Below, in pieces: positions 10,579 to 21,626 of a stretch of DNA of 64,000 bases. Source of the stretch: Molossus alvarezi (taxonomy: Eukaryota; Chordata; Mammalia; Chiroptera; Molossidae). A program made the translations under genes and the position numbers. The notes under the pieces are model-generated. The model worked only from the letters and a program-made list of their open reading frames with translations. It had not been told where the DNA came from and searched no databases. Position 1 is the stretch's first letter. Each line of letters opens with the position of its first letter. The stretch covers positions 6,200,001 to 6,264,000 of the forward strand of contig CM073886.1 of assembly GCA_037176705.1 (NCBI GenBank). Direction: 5' to 3'.

Positions 10579-11705
10579 GTGGAACAATTAGGCATGTTAA
10601 CAGAGCTAGAATTCAGAGCCATGATCTTGAGGAAGCTGAACAGCATGAGTAAGGACATAGAGACACTGAAAATAAGCCAACTGGAAATTAAAAACCATCA
10701 AGAAGAGATAAAAAATCACATATCAGAAATGAAAAACACATTGGAAGGTTTAAAAAGCAGAGTAGCCCTGGCCGGTTTGGCTCAGCGGTTAGAGCGTCGG
10801 CCTGCGGTCCTGAGAGACCCGGGTTCGGTTCCCACTAAGGGCGCGTACCTCGGTTGCAGTTTGTCTCCAGCCCTGGTCGGTCGTGGTCGGTCGTGTGGGT
10901 GACAGCCACTCGATTTGTTCCTTTCACATCGACGTTTCTCTCTCTCTCTCTGTTCCTCTCTCTCCCTCCCACTCTACCTGAACAAAAAAAAGTGGGAAAA
11001 TGTCCTCGGGTGAGGATAAAAAAATAAAAATAAAAATAAATAAAAATAAAAAGCAGAGTAGAGGAAGCTGAGGAACGGATCAGTGAATTAGAAGACAGGG
11101 TAGAAAAAATCAACAAATCAGAAAAACAAAAGGAAAAAACTATGAAAAAACAGGAAGACAGCTTAAGAGAACTGTGGGACAACTGAAAACGTAATAATAT
11201 TCCCATCATAGGAGTCCCCGAAGAAGAAGAAAATGAGCAAGGGATAGAGAATATATTCAAAAAAATAGTGACAGAAAACTTTCCTAATGTGGTGAAGGAA
11301 GAAGGCATTCAAGTTCAAGAAGCACAGAGAGTCCCAAGTAAGAAGAACCCAAACAGGCCCACACCAAGACACATAGTAATTAAAATGCCACAAATTAAAG
11401 ACAAAGAGAGAATCCTAAAAGCAGCAAGAGATAAGCAACAGGTTACCTACAAAGGAAACCCCATAAGGCTCTCAGCTGACTTCTCACAAGAAACACTACA
11501 GGCCAGAAGGGAATGGCATGAAGTAATCAAAGTCATGAAAAACAAGAATCTGAATCTAAGACTACTCTACCCAGCAAGGCTATCATTCAAAATAGAAGGT
11601 CAAATAAAGAGCTTCCCAGACAAAAAAAAAAAAAAAAAAAAAAGGCTAAGGGAATACATTAGCACCAAACCAGCACTGCAAGAAATGTTAAAAGGACTGC
11701 TGTAA
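10579..11705 (+). pseudogene. L1-A ORF1 (RNA-binding chaperone), broken
   Basis: ORF1 protein is the trimeric nucleic-acid chaperone of the L1 ribonucleoprotein. The visible parts are an N-terminal coiled coil (heptad-like EFRAMILRKLNSMSKDIETL), an RRM-like segment (IGVPEEEENEQGIENIF) and the C-terminal domain (IRLSADFSQETLQARREWHE). The frame is interrupted by a Ves SINE at 10765-11047, with target duplication AAAAAGCAGAGTA. A TGA at about 11184 replaces a codon of the conserved LWDNFK segment. An A-run at 11623-11643 extends the end. It is not functional as it stands. The start chosen is the first ATG of the coiled-coil frame; the true start may lie slightly upstream. Confidence 0.85.
10765..11047 (+). 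repeat. Young Ves SINE inside L1-A ORF1
   Basis: A complete copy: head GCCCTGGCCGGTTTGGCTCA, body CACATCGACGTTTCTCTCTC, GTCCTCGGGTGAGGATAAAA and an AAAATAAAAATAA tail. The exact 13-bp TSD AAAAAGCAGAGTA lies at 10752-10764 and 11048-11060. It is the innermost and therefore youngest layer of the nest. Confidence 0.95.
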
Positions 11706-11750
11706 TTAGCAGTAGAAATGGGAAGAAAAATAGAACCACACTAAACAAAA

Positions 11751-14700
11751 ATGGCAATAAATAAGTACATATCAATAATCACCTTAAATGTAAATGGATT
11801 GAATGCTCCCATAAAAAGACACAGAGTAGCTGATTGGATAAGAAAGCATGACTCATCTATATGTTGTTTACAAGAGACCCACCTCACAACAAATGACTCA
11901 CATAGGTTGAAAGTGAAGGGATGGAAAAAAATCTCCCAAGCAAAAAAACGCTGGGGTAGCAATTATCATATCTGATAAAATAGATTTCAAAATGAAGGCC
12001 ATAACTAGAGACAAAGAAGGCCACTACATAATATTGAAAGGATTTATCCAACAGGAAGATATAACCTTGATAAACATATATGCACCCAATATAGGAGCAC
12101 CAAAATATATTAAAAATCTTCTGGAGGACTTCAAAGGAGAAATCGACAACAATACAATCATAGCAGGGGACTTCAACACCCCGTTGACAGCACTGGATAG
12201 ATCCTCTAGGCAAAAAATTAGCAAGGAAACAGAGACTCTAAATGAAGCACTAGACCAAATGGAATTAATAGATATCTACAGAGAATTACACCCCAAAACT
12301 ACAGAATACACATTCTTCTCAAGTGCACATGGGACATTCTCAAAGATAGACCACATGATAGGACACAAACTAAATCTCTACAAGTTCAAGAAGATTGAAA
12401 TCATATCAAGCATCTTCTCAGATCACAATGGCATGAAACTAGAAATCAATTGCAACAAGAACATGCAAAGACATTTCAACACATGGAGGCTAAATAGCAT
12501 GTTATTAAATAATGAATGGGTCACCGAGGAGATCAAGGAAGAAATTAAAAACTTCCTGGAAACCAATGAAAATGAACACACAACAACACAAAATCTATGG
12601 GATGCAGCGAAAGCAGTTCTGAGAGGGAAGTTCATAGCATTACAGGCCTACCTCTAAAAACAAGAAAAATTTCTAATCGACTGTCTAACCTCACAACTTA
12701 AGGAATTAGAAAACAAACAAAAAGAAAACCCCAGAGCAAGTAGAAGGAAGGAAATAGTAAAGATCAGAGAAGAAATAAATAACATAGAGACCAAAAAAAC
12801 AATTCAAAGGATCAATGAAACAAAGAGCTGGTTTTTCGAAAAGAGAAACAAGATTGATGGACCCTTAGCTAGACTCACCAAGAAACAAAGAGAGAGAACC
12901 CAAATACACAAAATCAGAAATGAAAGAGGAGAAGTAACAACCAACACCACAGAAATACAAAAGATTGTTAACAACTACTATGAACAACTATATGGCAACA
13001 AATTCGACAATCTAAGCGAAATGGACAAATTTCTAGAAACACACAGTCTCCCAAAACTGGACAGGGAAGAGATAGAAAACTTGAACAGACCAATAACAAC
13101 TAAAGAAATTGAAGAGGTAATCAAGACTCTCCCAGCAAACAAAAGCCCAGGCCCAGATGGCTTCACGGGGGAGTTTTACCGAACATTCAAAAAAGAACTA
13201 ACACCCATTCTCTTCAAACTATTTCAAAAAATTCAGGAAGAAGGAAGAATTCCAAACACGTTCTATGAGTCCAGCATAATTCTAATTCCAAAACCAGAAA
13301 AAGACACTACGAAGAAAGAAAACTACAGGCCAATATCCCTGTTGAACATAGACGCCAAAATCCTGAACAAAATATTAGCAAATCGGATCCAGAAATACAT
13401 CAAAAAAATTATTCACCATGACCAAGTGGGATTCATTCCAGGGATGCAAGGCTGGTACAATATTCACAAATCAATAAATGTGATACACCACATGAATAAG
13501 ATGAAGAATAAAAACCACATGATCATATCAATAGATGCTGAAAAAGCATTCAACAAAATCCAGCATCCATTTCTGATAAAAATGCTCAGCAATGTGGGAA
13601 TAGAGGGATCATATCTTGACATAATAAAGACCATATATGAAAGACCTACAGCCAACATCATACTCAATGGACAGAAACTAAAAACATTTCCATTAAGAAC
13701 AGGAACAAGACAGGGATGTCCACTTTCGCCACTCTTATTTAACATTGTACTGGAAGTCTTAGCCACAGCAATCAGACATGAAGAAAAAATAAAAGGGATC
13801 CAACTTGGAAAGGAGGAAGTGAAACTGTATTATTTGCAGATGACATGATATTATACATAGAAAACCCTAAAGACTCCATCAAAAATCTACTAGACTTAAT
13901 AAATGAATTTGGCAAAGTAGCAGGATACAAAATTAATGTCAAGAAATCGACGGCATTCTTGTATACCAATGATGAACTCACAGAAAGAGAAACTGAAAAA
14001 ACAATCCCATTTACCATTGCACCAAAAAAATTAAGATACCTAGGAATAAACTTAACCAAAGAAGTAAAGGACCTATTTGCAGAAAACTACAGGTCATTGA
14101 AAAAAGAAATAGAGGAAGATATAAAAAAGTGGAAGCACATACCCTGTTCATGGATTGGAAGAATTAACATCATTAAAATGTCCATACTACCCAAAGCAAT
14201 CTATAGATTCAATGCAATCCCCATCAAATTACCAACGACATATTTCATAGAACTAGAACAAATACTTCAAAAGTTCATATGGAACCAAAAAAGACCCCGA
14301 ATAGCCACAGCAATCTTGAAAAGGAAGGACAAAGTAGGTGGGATCACAATACCAGATATCAGGTTATACTACAAAGCGACTGTAACTAAAACAGCCTGGT
14401 ACTGGCACAAGAACAGGCATATAGACCAGTGGAACAGAACTGAAAACCCAGAAATGGACCCAAGGCAATACGCTCAATTAATATTTGACAAAGGTGGCAA
14501 GAGCATACAGTGGAGTAAAGACAGCCTCTTTAATAAATGGTGTTGGGAAAATTGGACAGCTACATGCAAAAAAATGAAACTAGACCATCAACTTACACCA
14601 TACACAAAAATAAACTCAAAATGGATAAAAGACTTAAATGTGACCCGTGAATCCATAAAAATTCTAGAAGAAAATGTAGGCGACAAAATTTCGGACATCA

Positions 14701-15563
14701 TACGGAGAAGAATTTTCACTGATACATCACCTAAGGCAACAGAAACAAAGGAAAAAATGAACATATGGGACTACATCAAACTAAAAAGCTTCTACACAGC
14801 AAAAGAAACAATCATCAAAATGGAAAGGCAACCCACTGTATGGGAGAACATCATTGCCAATGATGTATCAGATAAGAGGTTAATTTCCAATATATATAGA
14901 GTGCTCATACAACTCAACAAAAGGAAGACAAAGAACCCAATTAAAAAATGGGCAGAGGAGCTGAATAGACACCTCTCCAAACAGGACATACAAATGGCCA
15001 AGAGACATATGAAGAAATGCTCAACATCACTAATTATCAGAGAGATGCAAAATAAAACAACAATGAGGTATCACCTCACACCTGTCAGAATGGTCGCCAT
15101 CAACAAATCATCAAACAACAAGTGTTGGCAAGGGTGTGGAGAAAAGGGGACTCTAGTACACTGCTGGTGGGAATGCAGACTGGTGCAGCCACTGTGGAAA
15201 ACACTATGGTGTTACCTCAAAAAGTTAAAAATTGAACTTCCATTTGACCCAGTGATCCCACTTCTAGGAATATACCCTAAGAAGCCTGAAACACCAATCA
15301 GGAAGAATATATGTACCCCCATGTTCATAGCAGCACTATTTACAATAGCTAAGTTCTGGAAACAGCCCAAGTGTCCATCAGTAGACGAATGGATAAAAAA
15401 GCAGTGGTACATATACACAATGGAGTACTATGCAGCAGTAAGAAAGAAAGATCTCTTATCCTTTGAGACGACATGGAGGGACCTGGAAAGTATTATCCTA
15501 AGTGAAATAAGCCAATCAGAAAAAGGCAAATACCACATGATCTCACTTATATATAGAATATAA
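11751..15563 (+). pseudogene. L1-A ORF2 (endonuclease and reverse transcriptase), three lesions
   Basis: ORF2 protein performs target-primed reverse transcription. The order seen is: apurinic-type endonuclease at 11751-12470 ([11 protein letters not shown], catalytic-type SDHNG), reverse transcriptase at about 13020-14100 ([37 protein letters not shown]), and a C-terminal cysteine motif ([14 protein letters not shown]) near 15140-15180. The frame shifts at about 11950, has TAA at 12655-12657 where L1-B has an AAG codon, and shifts again at about 13829. The last shift falls right before the FADD active-site codons, so the catalytic motif is read in a different frame from the upstream palm. From 13845 to the natural stop at 15561-15563 the frame is open for 572 codons. 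The host RT fold is otherwise well kept. Confidence 0.92.
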
Positions 15564-15820
15564 TGAACATAATAGTCTGAGGAATATGGTAGACCCAGAA
15601 ACATGGAAGTAGGGCACGGACTGACATCCCTCAGAAGAGGGGGTAGGGGGGTGGGAAGAGATAAACCACAGAACTTATATGCATGTATGTGTAACCAATG
15701 GACATGGACAACTAAGCCAGGGACGGGGCAGGGGTGGGGTGTGGAGGGGTGTGCCAATGGGGTAAAAAAGGCGAAATATCTGTAACAAAAAAATAAATAA
15801 AAAATTAAAAAACAAAACAA
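15564..15820 (+). other. L1-A 3' UTR and A-tail
   Basis: The G-rich polypurine tract (GGGGGTAGGGGGGTGGGAAG), the block GATAAACCACAGAACTTATA, TGTAACCAATGGACATGGAC and a terminal A-rich tail follow the ORF2 stop. The same block appears in the 3' UTRs of L1-B, both HAL1 copies and the isolated tails at 29190 and 38111. This shows a shared 3' end across these families. Confidence 0.85.
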
Positions 15821-16390
15821 AAACAAAACAGCGTCAGAGGCACGGAGAATGGAGCAGACTGACAGAGCTCAGGGCGGGGGGGGGGGGGAGGAAGTGGACA
15901 GGAAGAGATTAATCAAGGAACATATACGTACATATGCATAGCCCATGGACACAGACAATAGTGTGGGGAAGTCCTGGGGTGGGCAGGGGTTGGGTGGAGG
16001 GGGAAAAGGGGGAAATGGGGTACATCAGTCATACTGTCAACAGTAAACAAAACAAAACTAGAAACAGGGTTTGCTAGGGAGTGGGGAAGAAGTGAGTGGC
16101 CGCCCTGGGTCCCCCACGGCCCTCTCTGCTTACAAACAGTCGTTATTTACTACTTTAGTTTCTCCCAAGGGAAAACAAAAACAGCGAGCCAGACTGGCTT
16201 ATTTTGCTAAGCCAATCAAAATAAATAAACAAATGAATGAATAAATAAAGAAAAAAGAAAAACAAAAAACAGAAGGGAAAAAAGAAAGAAGCAACCAATG
16301 AATGCATAAATAAGTGGAACAACAAATCAATGTTTCTCTCTCGCTCCCGCTCTCAAATCAATAAATAAAAATTAAAAAAAGAAAATTCCA

Positions 16391-17260
16391 GAAATAATTC
16401 ATATGTTTTAAATTGTACGCCATTCTGAGTAGCCTGATGAAATCTTGCGCTGATTTGCCGGTCTCCACGCTGCATCCGCTCCCCACCTGTCAGTCACTTA
16501 GTAGCTGTCTCCTTATCAGGTCGACTGCCTTGGTGTCACAGTGCTCGGGTTCAAGTAACCCTCGTTTTAGTTAATCATGGCCTCAAAGCACAGGAGCAGT
16601 GATGCTGGCCATTCGAACATGCCAAGGGAAGCCGTAAAGTGCTTCCTTTAAGTGAAAAGGTAAATGTTCTCAACCCCATAAAGAAACAAATGCTGAGGTT
16701 GCTCAGCTCTATGGTCAGAATGAATCTTCTCTCCATGAAACTGAAGAAATTCATGCTAGTTTTGCTCTCGCACCTCAAACTGCAAAGTTACGGCCTCCGC
16801 GCGTGGGAAGTGCTCATTGAGATGGAAAAGGTGTCCAGGTGGGCAGACGACACGAACAGGAAACGTCCAGTGGACGGCAGCGTGTTGTGCCAGGAAACAT
16901 TGAGCCTGAAAGACTTCAGCAAGGGGTGCCCTGAAATGAGTGACGCCAGCCATGTCCTGCAATGAGGGACAGTCACCCAGACTCAGGAACAGGTTGGGCA
17001 TCGGGCCATCTCTCATCATCACGAGAAGGGGAAGGGCAGTAGGACATTTTGAGAGACAGAGAGCACAATCACACCTCTGATTACAGTGTATTGTCATAAT
17101 TATTCTATTTTAGTATTAGTTACCGTTGTTCTTCTCTTATTGTGCCAAATTTCTACATTCCAGTTAATCGTAGGTGTGTACACACAAGGAAAAACATTCT
17201 ACGTACAGGGTTCGGTGCTGTCTGCAGTTTCAGGCAGGCATGGGGTTGAGCAAAGTGATG
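16391..17260 (+). pseudogene. Tigger (pogo-like) transposase remnant and 3' end
   Basis: This continues the Tigger begun at 9066. The block at 16577-16965 encodes decayed pieces of a Tigger transposase N-terminus: LPLSEKV near 16640 and ADDTNRKRPVDG, then DFSKGCPEMSD near 16900-16950. These match the CENP-B-type helix-turn-helix part of such transposases. The rest of the transposase gene is deleted, and the sequence jumps to the transposon's 3' UTR (TTTTGAGAGACAGAGAGCAC, GGGTTCGGTGCTGTCTGCAG). Full Tiggers are about 2.4 kb; this one is about 0.95 kb once the insertions are removed. It is non-functional. Confidence 0.75.
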
Positions 17261-17761
17261 TAAGTGAATATTAATGTAACCTTGAGGTGACCCAGGCTTT
17301 TCTAGGAAAATATTCATAGTGCTAACTAAGTAGAAATAAAGAAGTTTTGGGAGACTTCTGGTCAAGGTAGCATGTAGGTAAATGTGGTATTGCCTCCTCC
17401 CACAACCACATAAAAATTACAACTATAATACAGAACAACCATCCTTCAGAACCGCCTGACATCGAGCTGAATGGAAGTCCTATAGCTACAAGGTTAAAGG
17501 AGAAGCCACACAGAGATTGGTAGAAGGGGTGGAGGTGGATGGGCTGGTCCCACACCCATGAGTGGTGGATAAAAATAAGCAGGACACCTCAGCTGGGAAG
17601 GTCTTCCCTGAGGAGTGAGGGGTCTCCACCAGTCTGACACCAGGCCCCCAGCTCACGGTTCTAGTGCCAAGAAGAGAATCCCTATCATTTCTGACTGTAA
17701 AACCAGTGGGAACTGAGGCTGAGGGAGGCTGGGGTGTTGGAGCCCCAGGCAGTTCCTCTTA

Positions 17762-17973
17762 TTTTCTTTCCCTTTAATGAATTTAGACAGAGAGGAAGGA
17801 AGAGGGAGAGAGATAGAAACATCCATGAGAGAGAATATTGATTGGCTGCCTCCAGCATGCCCCCCACTGGGGATCAGGCCCACAAGCTGGGCATGTGCCC
17901 TGACCTGGAATCGAACTAGTGACCTTTTGGTGCATGGATCGACGCTCAATCATTGAGCCACACCAGCTAGGTG
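17762..17973 (-). repeat. Ves-type SINE in HAL1-b 5' UTR
   Basis: Reverse copy with the GAGAGATAGAAACATCCATG body and the head complement TTGAGCCACACCAGCTAGG. The TSD CAGGCAGTTCCTCTTA / CAGGCAGCTCCTCTTA lies at 17746-17761 and 17974-17989 (one mismatch). HAL1-c shows the corresponding region without the insertion. Confidence 0.93.
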
Positions 17974-19010
17974 CAGGCAGCTCCTCTTAAAGGGCCTGTG
18001 CATGAACTTACTCAGACTCACACCCTCCAGGCTCCGGCATGGGGGAGACAGTTTGAAAGGCATCAGAGACATACGGGGAAGAACTTAATTGTTGGGCATT
18101 GGGCGAGAGCTGGAGAGGCAGCTTTCTCCTGGACAGACGTGCTGTCACAGGCTTTTGTTCCTTTGGTGAGCCCTTCCCTGGGGCGGCAGACAGCTGCCAT
18201 ATCTGGGACTCCAGCAACCTGGCTCACACTGTTTGCCCCGCCCTGTTGATTCCCTGAGGACCTGCCCCACCCAACTTTTGGGCCCACCCAAGCTATTTTT
18301 AGTGGCTTTGCCACAGGAATGACATATCTGGGCTCATGCTTGGGATTTTCCTAAAATCTCTCAAACAAGCAGCAACTGGCCTCAGCGAGCCCCATACCTC
18401 TCACTAAGTGGCCCCAGGCCTGGCACTAGCAGCAGCTGGCCTTGGTTCACAGCTTGGCCTCTCCTGGGCACCTCCAAGCCCAGCACAAGAAGCAGCCACC
18501 GGCAGATCACTTTGTAGCTTATGCCAGATGGCCCCAGGTAGAACACAGGCAGTGACTGACCTTGCCCCAGAGCCAGCACACCCAATGAACAGTTTCAGAC
18601 CACAGTGAAGCACCACAACTCAACCACCTTCAAAGTGACACACTCAATGAATGGACTCAGTGGGTATCAGAGCCCTACTGAAAAGTAAGTCTTGCTCTGT
18701 GTGGTGGGCCCTGCACAGCTGATCCTCCAAGGTAATCAGAGGCCAGTGGTCAGTGGGCACAGCCAGTCCTTGCAGCTGATTGGCCTGAGTAAATCCCTCC
18801 CATTGATGTGCCAACAGCAATTAAGACTCAATTACAATAGAAGGGTGTACAGTCCACACTAGGGGTGCACCTCGAGGGCCAAGCTGGGGTGCTCAGGGAG
18901 GCTGTGCCACTGGATCCTACAGGACACTACAAGAATAGGCCACCCTACAAAGCCTAGGAGACATAGCAACTCTACCTAGTACATAGAAACAATCACAGGG
19001 AAGCAGCAAA

Positions 19011-20105
19011 ATGAGGAGACAAAGAAACATGTCCCAAATGAAAAAAAAAGAACAAAACTCCAGGAAAAGAACTAAACAAAATGGAAATAAGCAATCAATC
19101 AGATGCAGAGTTCAAAACACTGGTTATAAGGATGCTCAAGGAACTTCATGAGAACTTCAAGAACTTAAGGAGAACTTCAAGGAACTTAGTGAGAACATCA
19201 ACAACATAAAGAAGAACCAGTCATAAATGAAGGATGCACTAACTGAAATAAAGAATAATTTACAGAAAATCAATAATTGAGTAGGTAAAACCAAGAAACA
19301 AACCATCAATTTGAAATGTAAGGAAGCAAAAAACACCCAATCAGAACAACAAAAATTAAAAAGAAAAAAAAATGAGGATAGTGTAAGAAGCCTCTGGGAC
19401 AATTTTAAGCTTGCCAATATTCGCATCATGGGGGTGCCAGAAGGAGAAGAGAGAGAGCAAGAAATTGAAAACCTATTTGAAAAAATAATGACAGCCTGCT
19501 GGTTTGGCTCAGCAGTTAGAGCATTGGCCCATAATTAGTCACTGGTTCGATTCTGGTCAAGGGCACGTACCTCAGTTGCTGTTCATCCCCTGCCCTGGTC
19601 TTGCAGAAAGCAACCAGTTGATGTGGCTCTATCACATTGATGTTTCTCTCTGTCTCTGTCTCTCTCTCCCTCCTTCCCACTCTATCTGATAATAAATATC
19701 AGAAAAGTATCCTTGGGTGAGGAATAAAAAAGAAAAAATAATGACAGAGAAGTTCCCTAACTTAGTGAAGGAAACAGACATACAAGTCCAGGAAGCACAG
19801 AAAGTCCCAAACAAGATGAACCCAAAGAGGTCCACACCAAAACACATCACCATCAAAATGCAAAAGGTTAAAGACAAAGAGAGAATCATAAAAGCAGCAA
19901 GAGAAAAGCAGTTCATTACGTACAAAAGAGCTCCCATAAGACAGTCAGCTGATTTCTCAAAAGAAACTTTGCAGGCCAGAAAGGAATAGCAAGAGATATT
20001 CAAAGTGATGAAAAGCAACAACCTACAACCAAGATTACTCTATCCTACAGAGCTGTTATGTAGAATTGATTGCCATAAAAGAGTTTCCCAGACAAGGAAA
20101 AGCTA
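19011..20105 (+). pseudogene. HAL1-b ORF1, broken
   Basis: The ATG at 19011 (ATGAGGAGACAAAGAAAC) corresponds to the start of the intact ORF1 of HAL1-c. The coiled-coil, RRM-like (MGVPEGEEREQEIENLF) and C-terminal (RQSADFSKETLQARKE) segments are recognisable. In-frame stops occur in the coiled coil (near 19225) and after the C-terminal motif (19987-19989). A Ves SINE splits the RRM at 19494-19731. A role as a chaperone for its own RNA is inferred from L1 ORF1 only. Confidence 0.8.
19494..19731 (+). repeat. Ves SINE in HAL1-b ORF1 with exact TSD
   Basis: Head CTGCTGGTTTGGCTCAGCAG, body CACATTGATGTTTCTCTCTG, end CCTTGGGTGAGGAATAAAAA. The exact 15-bp TSD GAAAAAATAATGACA lies at 19479-19493 and 19732-19746. 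Confidence 0.94.
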
Positions 20106-20230
20106 AAGGAGTTAGTTCATCACCACCAAACCAATATTATATGAAATGTTGAAGGGTCTTCTTGAAGGAGGAGAACAAAAATATGAACAATAAAATGGCA
20201 ATTAATACATATCTATCAACAATTGAATCT

Positions 20231-20482
20231 TGCCCTGGCTGGTTTGGCTCAGAGGTTAGAGCGTTGGCCTACAGTACGGAGAGGCCTGAGTTCAGTTCCC
20301 TTTAAAGGCGTGTATCTCAGTTGTAGTTTGTTTCCAGCCTCGGATGGGGTTGTGTGGGTGGCAGCCAGTAGATGTGTCTCTCTCACATTGATGTTTCTCT
20401 CTTTCTCTTCTTCCCTCTCTCTCTCTTGCTCTATCTGAAGATGAATGCAAAAAGTGTCCTCGGGTGAGGATAAAAAAAAAAG
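20231..20482 (+). repeat. Ves SINE in HAL1-b 3' UTR
   Basis: Complete copy from TGCCCTGGCTGGTTTGGCTC to TCCTCGGGTGAGGATAAAAA. GAATCT is repeated on both sides (20225-20230 and 20483-20488), a short TSD. L1-B entered HAL1-b a few bases to its right. Confidence 0.88.
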
Positions 20483-20493
20483 GAATCTACAAA

Positions 20494-21625
20494 TTATTAG
20501 GGATGATATAGAGAAGATGGCGATGGGCAGGACCAGAGTGAAGGTGAGTGTGTGAGTGTGAGAGAGTGTGAGTGGACATGAGTGTGGATGAGCAACCTCG
20601 AGCAGTGCAGAAACATGGGGCAGAGAGTTCCTGTGCTGTGGACGGAGAGCATCTGGCTACTGCAGTAAGTGGTGCAGCCAGGAGACCCCACCATTTTGGG
20701 AAATTCCTGGTCTTCTCTGGGAGGAGGCAGTGGGGAGCGGCTAGGGCCGAGTGACCTGAGTCCACCAGAGTGCCTTGCACCATCAGCCCAGTGGACGCCA
20801 CTGTGTCAACATGGCCCAGCACATAGTAGCGGCACTATCAAGGTGCCTGCTGCAGTATCTGCAACCAGGTGGAAGCCAAGCACCATCCCCCACCTCAGCA
20901 GCCTGATCAGAGCCCAGCACCTTCCCCCACAGCAGCAGTGATTGGGTGGGAGTGGAGCCCCACCCTCAACAGCAGCTGAGGCTCAGGAGCAGACATCCAT
21001 CTTTAGGCAGCAGCAGCAGCACAAATTGGCAGCTGAGACCCATCCCCGGCAGCATCAGCAGAGGCTGATCAGGAGCAGTGCCCCAGCCCAAGCAGCAGCA
21101 AGACTCAGGGAGCCGAGACCTGCCCCTGACAACTGCAGCAGTGGATTTGGAGTGGAGCCCCTCCTCCAGTAGCAGCAAAGTCCTGGGAGCTGAGTATCCT
21201 CAGCCCCCTACAGCAGCAGAGGACTGGGGGCTGAGAGCACCCCCTGGCAACAGCAGCAGTAGCAGTGCAAACCAAGAGCTAACACTCACCCCCAGCAGCA
21301 ACTGATCAGGAACTGAGCCCCACTAGGTAGCAGCACAAGGCAGCAGCTCACCTCAACAACACACTAGCATGACCCACACACCCCAGAAGCACCCCAGCGG
21401 GACCCACGCATCCCAGCAGAACACCAGCTGGACCTACACACCCAAAGAGTGCCTAACACAACAGACCCATACTAGCCACCACTTGTGAATCCTCCAGGAC
21501 CCACAGCAGGCAAGAGGCACCACATACCAAAACAGTCTGGGAGGCACAGCAGCCTTAATTGATACACACACACCTGCCTACACATTCCAACATCCCTCAC
21601 CAGGCCTAGAGCTACCAGACTGCTA
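20494..21625 (+). promoter_or_regulatory. L1-B 5' UTR, CAG-rich
   Basis: This 5' UTR opens with GAGAAGATGGCGATGGGCAG; AAGATGGCG at 20514-20522 is a YY1-like site. A GTGAGTGTGA-type repeat lies at 20541-20580. From about 20860 to 21360 it holds many scattered CAGCAG units that create glutamine-rich spurious open frames. Promoter activity is inferred from family knowledge. Confidence 0.6.
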
Positions 21626-21626
21626 A

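Larger units (their letters stand above)
9711..15820 (+). mobile_element. L1-A: nearly full-length L1 retrotransposon
   Basis: The element runs from a 5' UTR (AGGAGAGAAAAATGGCGGCG) through ORF1, ORF2 and 3' UTR to an A-rich tail, about 6.1 kb including one later SINE. Its TSD is AAACAAAATAGCG (9698-9710) and AAACAAAACAGCG (15821-15833), with one mismatch, inside the older L1. Few lesions are seen: a SINE and a nonsense codon in ORF1, and two frameshifts plus one nonsense codon in ORF2. This points to a fairly recent but now inactive copy. Confidence 0.92.
9253..16285 (+). mobile_element. Older 5'-truncated L1, split by L1-A, with probable 3' transduction
   Basis: The left piece, 9253-9710, is the ORF2 3' end (GGAATGCAGACTGATGCAGC, CAGCCCAAGTACCCCTCAG). 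The right piece, from 15834, is its G-rich 3' UTR (CCCATGGACACAGACAATAG). The TSD AAGAAGCAACCAAT at 9239-9252 and 16286-16299 marks its entry into the SINE. It carries two A-rich tails, at about 16046-16062 and 16203-16285, separated by about 140 bp of non-L1 sequence. Several stops disrupt the ORF2 remnant. Confidence 0.85.
9152..16380 (+). repeat. tRNA-derived SINE, split by an L1 insertion
   Basis: The head GCCCTGGCCAGGTAGCTCAG starts at 9155. The body is cut at 9252 and resumes at 16300 with GAATGCATAAATAAG, CAATGTTTCTCTCTCG and an A-rich tail ending at 16380. The TSD GAAAATTCCAG lies at 9141-9151 and 16381-16391, inside the Tigger. The interval between the two halves is filled by the older L1 and everything nested in it. 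Confidence 0.85.

Noticed and set aside
10579..15563. L1-A as an active autonomous element
   Set aside because: ORF1 is split by a SINE and a TGA, and ORF2 has two frameshifts and one nonsense codon.
20572..21305. Glutamine-rich open frames as a CAG-repeat protein
   Set aside because: They lie within the L1-B 5' UTR, change frame repeatedly and start at chance ATGs. The CAG content is a property of the UTR.
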